Shown: one piece after another, positions 62,497 through 64,000 of the stretch
Layout of the letters: every line of letters begins with the position of its first letter
How positions within the stretch are numbered: the first letter of the stretch is position 1
NCBI RefSeq assembly: GCF_014698045.1
Contig: NZ_JACJSE010000004.1
Location: forward strand, 506,300 to 570,299
DNA from: Aulosira sp. FACHB-615
GTDB lineage: Bacteria > Cyanobacteriota > Cyanobacteriia > Cyanobacteriales > Nostocaceae
Direction of reading: 5' to 3'
DNA: 64,000 bases
Position numbers and translations under genes: made by a program
Notes under the pieces: model-generated
Database searches by the model: none
The model's input: only the letters and a program-made list of their open reading frames with translations
What the model was told of the DNA's origin: nothing

Positions 62497-63630
62497 ATGA
62501 TTCAAAATTGGACGTTTCCTTATTGTCCTCATAAAGATGACTGGACAATTAACTGGCAAGCTTTAGAAGCAAAATTTGATTGGTTGCGATCGCTTGCTGA
62601 TTGTCCCCAAGACCCACGTTATCATGCTGAGGGGAATGTTCTCATTCATACGAAACTTGTATGTGAGGCATTAGTCGCTTTACCCCAATGGCGAACATTA
62701 CCACCTAAAGAACGTTCTGTGTTATTCGCCGCAGCTTTACTACATGATGTCGCTAAACCCGCAGCCACTCAAATAGCAACAGATGGGGCGGTTTCTTCTA
62801 AAGGTCACGTCCTCCAAGGGGCGAAAATGGCACAGGAAATTCTCTGGGATTTAAATGTACCATTTGCAGAACGGGAAGCGGTTGTGGCTTTGGTGAAATA
62901 TGGCAGTTTACCTCTGTGGTTTTGGGATAAACCCAACCCGGAACGGGCGGTAATTAAAGTTAGCCAAATCATTCGTTGCGATATGCTGGGTTTACTCGCC
63001 GAAGCAGATGTGCGCGGACGTTACTGCAACGACCAAGCCGAATTATTAGAACGAATTGAGTTTTTCCGCGAATTTTGCCAAGAAAACCAATGTTTTAACC
63101 AACGGCGTGCATTTCCCTCAGCACACAGTCGGTTCGTGTATTTTCAAAAAGAAAATGGCAACCCAGACTATGCAGCCTTTGATGATACGCGCTTTGGGGT
63201 AGTGATAATGTCGGGTTTACCGGGTGCAGGGAAAGATACTTGGATAAAAGAAAATCTGCCTGACTGGCGAGTGATTTCTTTAGACGCACTGCGAAAGCAA
63301 ATGAATATCAGCCCAGAAGATGACCAAGGTGTAGTGATAAATGCAGCCAAAACCATAGCCAAAGAATATATGCGTGATGGGCAATGTTTTGTGTGGAATG
63401 CAACTAACATTAGCCGTCAATTGCGAGGGATGTTAACTCGTTTATTTACCAGTTATCAAGCCAACATTCGCATTGTTTATCTAGAATCACCTTGGGATGA
63501 ATTGCTGCGGAGGAATTGCGATCGCCCTGCTCATGCTAAACTGCCCGAAAAGGTGCTGTATAAATTAAAGCAGCGTTTAGAAGTTCCAGATATTACTGAA
63601 GCACACACAGTAGATTGGGTAGTACGGTGA
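62497..63630 (+). CDS. HD-domain phosphoesterase/polynucleotide kinase (HD-Pnk-like)
   Basis: This 377-residue protein has two parts. Residues about 1-190 form an HD domain (HAEGNVLIHTKLVCEAL, then LLHDVAKP with the HD pair). Residues about 230-377 form a P-loop kinase (MSGLPGAGKDTWIKE; lid LRRNCDRPAHAKLP). The same order is known in bacterial HD-Pnk end-healing enzymes (described in Runella), which remove 2',3' phosphates and phosphorylate 5' ends. With the upstream ligase it could repair broken RNA or tRNA. Confidence 0.88.
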   Translation: MIQNWTFPYCPHKDDWTINWQALEAKFDWLRSLADCPQDPRYHAEGNVLIHTKLVCEALVALPQWRTLPPKERSVLFAAALLHDVAKPAATQIATDGAVSSKGHVLQGAKMAQEILWDLNVPFAEREAVVALVKYGSLPLWFWDKPNPERAVIKVSQIIRCDMLGLLAEADVRGRYCNDQAELLERIEFFREFCQENQCFNQRRAFPSAHSRFVYFQKENGNPDYAAFDDTRFGVVIMSGLPGAGKDTWIKENLPDWRVISLDALRKQMNISPEDDQGVVINAAKTIAKEYMRDGQCFVWNATNISRQLRGMLTRLFTSYQANIRIVYLESPWDELLRRNCDRPAHAKLPEKVLYKLKQRLEVPDITEAHTVDWVVR

Positions 63631-63668
63631 AAATTTGGAAATGCGATCGCATCATAATTAGAAACCAA

Positions 63669-63698
63669 AAAGGCGCTCCCCGTGAAGAGAGCGCCTTT
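63669..63698 (-). terminator. terminator of psbA
   Basis: Perfect 10-base arms AAAGGCGCTC/GAGCGCCTTT with a 10-base loop. On the minus strand it is followed by T residues and lies 33 bases after the psbA stop, a normal place for an intrinsic terminator. It may also end the convergent HD-kinase transcript. Confidence 0.88.
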
Positions 63699-63730
63699 GA
63701 TTCACTATTTATTGATTCTATCTCAGAAGA

Positions 63731-64000
63731 TTAGCCATTGATAGCAGGAGCAGAGATAGCAACAGGAGCTTGCTCACCAGCAGCCAAGTCTAAGGGGAAG
63801 TTGTGAGCGTTACGCTCGTGCATTACTTCCATACCTAAGTTTGCGCGGTTGATGATGTCAGCCCAGGTGTTGATGACACGACCTTGGGAGTCAATCACTG
63901 ATTGGTTGAAGTTGAAACCGTTCAGGTTGAACGCCATTGTGCTTACGCCCAACGCTGTGAACCAAATTCCGATTACAGGCCATGCAGCTAGGAAGAAGTG
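63731..64000 (-). CDS. psbA: photosystem II protein D1 (PsbA), C-terminal part
   Basis: The last 89 codons of psbA; the gene runs off the right edge. If the protein has 360 residues, the first codon seen is His272, a ligand of the non-heme iron. The manganese-cluster ligands are all present: His332 and Glu333 (MHERNAH), His337, Asp342, and Ala344, after which CtpA cleaves the tail that ends APAING. Position 130, which separates low-light and high-light D1 forms, is not in the window, so the isoform is unknown. Confidence 0.97.
   Translation of the reverse strand, partial: HFFLAAWPVIGIWFTALGVSTMAFNLNGFNFNQSVIDSQGRVINTWADIINRANLGMEVMHERNAHNFPLDLAAGEQAPVAISAPAING

Overview
The window comes from a filamentous, heterocyst-forming type of cyanobacterium (order Nostocales, Nostoc/Anabaena-like). 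The evidence is photosystem II genes (psbA end, psbX), ycf66 and ycf19, phylloquinone (men) genes, very frequent GCGATCGC (HIP1) sites, and dense arrays of short tandem repeats (STRR) of the kind known from this group. Species cannot be named from the window alone.

Layout. 0-9 kb: an incomplete restriction-modification-type methylase running off the left edge, a phnDCE-type phosphonate/phosphite importer, then an accessory zone of decayed toxin-antitoxin genes (DUF4258 remnant plus YgiT, a doubly broken VapC) and a membrane-anchored Holliday-resolvase-like nuclease. 9-14.7 kb: glutaredoxin, glpX (Calvin cycle bisphosphatase), hemA (first step of tetrapyrrole synthesis), a Uma2 protein and two small regulators. 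14.7-20.6 kb: menE, menC and menA in one direction and menF in the other, all for phylloquinone; menC and menE carry translated repeat insertions. 20.9-25.9 kb: a 1289-residue CHAT protease/STAND ATPase/TPR protein bracketed by two palindromes, then an antitoxin-PIN toxin pair. 25.9-32.6 kb: cytochrome c oxidase ctaC-D-E and, divergently, the heme A synthesis genes ctaA and ctaB. 32.6-41 kb: a ParE/Phd pair, a CPBP protease, a cyAbrB regulator, a 1.4 kb gene-free stretch, sdhB, two TolB-like lipoproteins, ycf66-psbX and ycf19. 41-43.4 kb: a small island with BrnT/BrnA, an unknown 412-residue protein and an integrase remnant. 43.5-61.3 kb: accC, tRNA-Leu(GAG), chorismate lyase, a DUF3352 protein, the rimP-nusA-ylxR-infB operon, and membrane, envelope, protease and TPR proteins. 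61.6-63.6 kb: an RNA ligase next to an HD-kinase end-healing enzyme, a likely nucleic-acid repair pair. 63.7 kb to the edge: the last 89 codons of psbA.

Repeats shape the whole window. At least three families of short elements with terminal inverted repeats, a 31-bp palindrome in three copies, and several tandem-repeat families fill the intergenic spaces. They also enter genes: they lie inside menC, menE and the CHAT gene, and they supply the stop codons of sdhB and ctaD. The most notable points are the forced translation of a repeat array at the MenC N-terminus, the CHAT-STAND gene flanked by palindromes, the RNA end-repair pair and the decayed toxin cluster.
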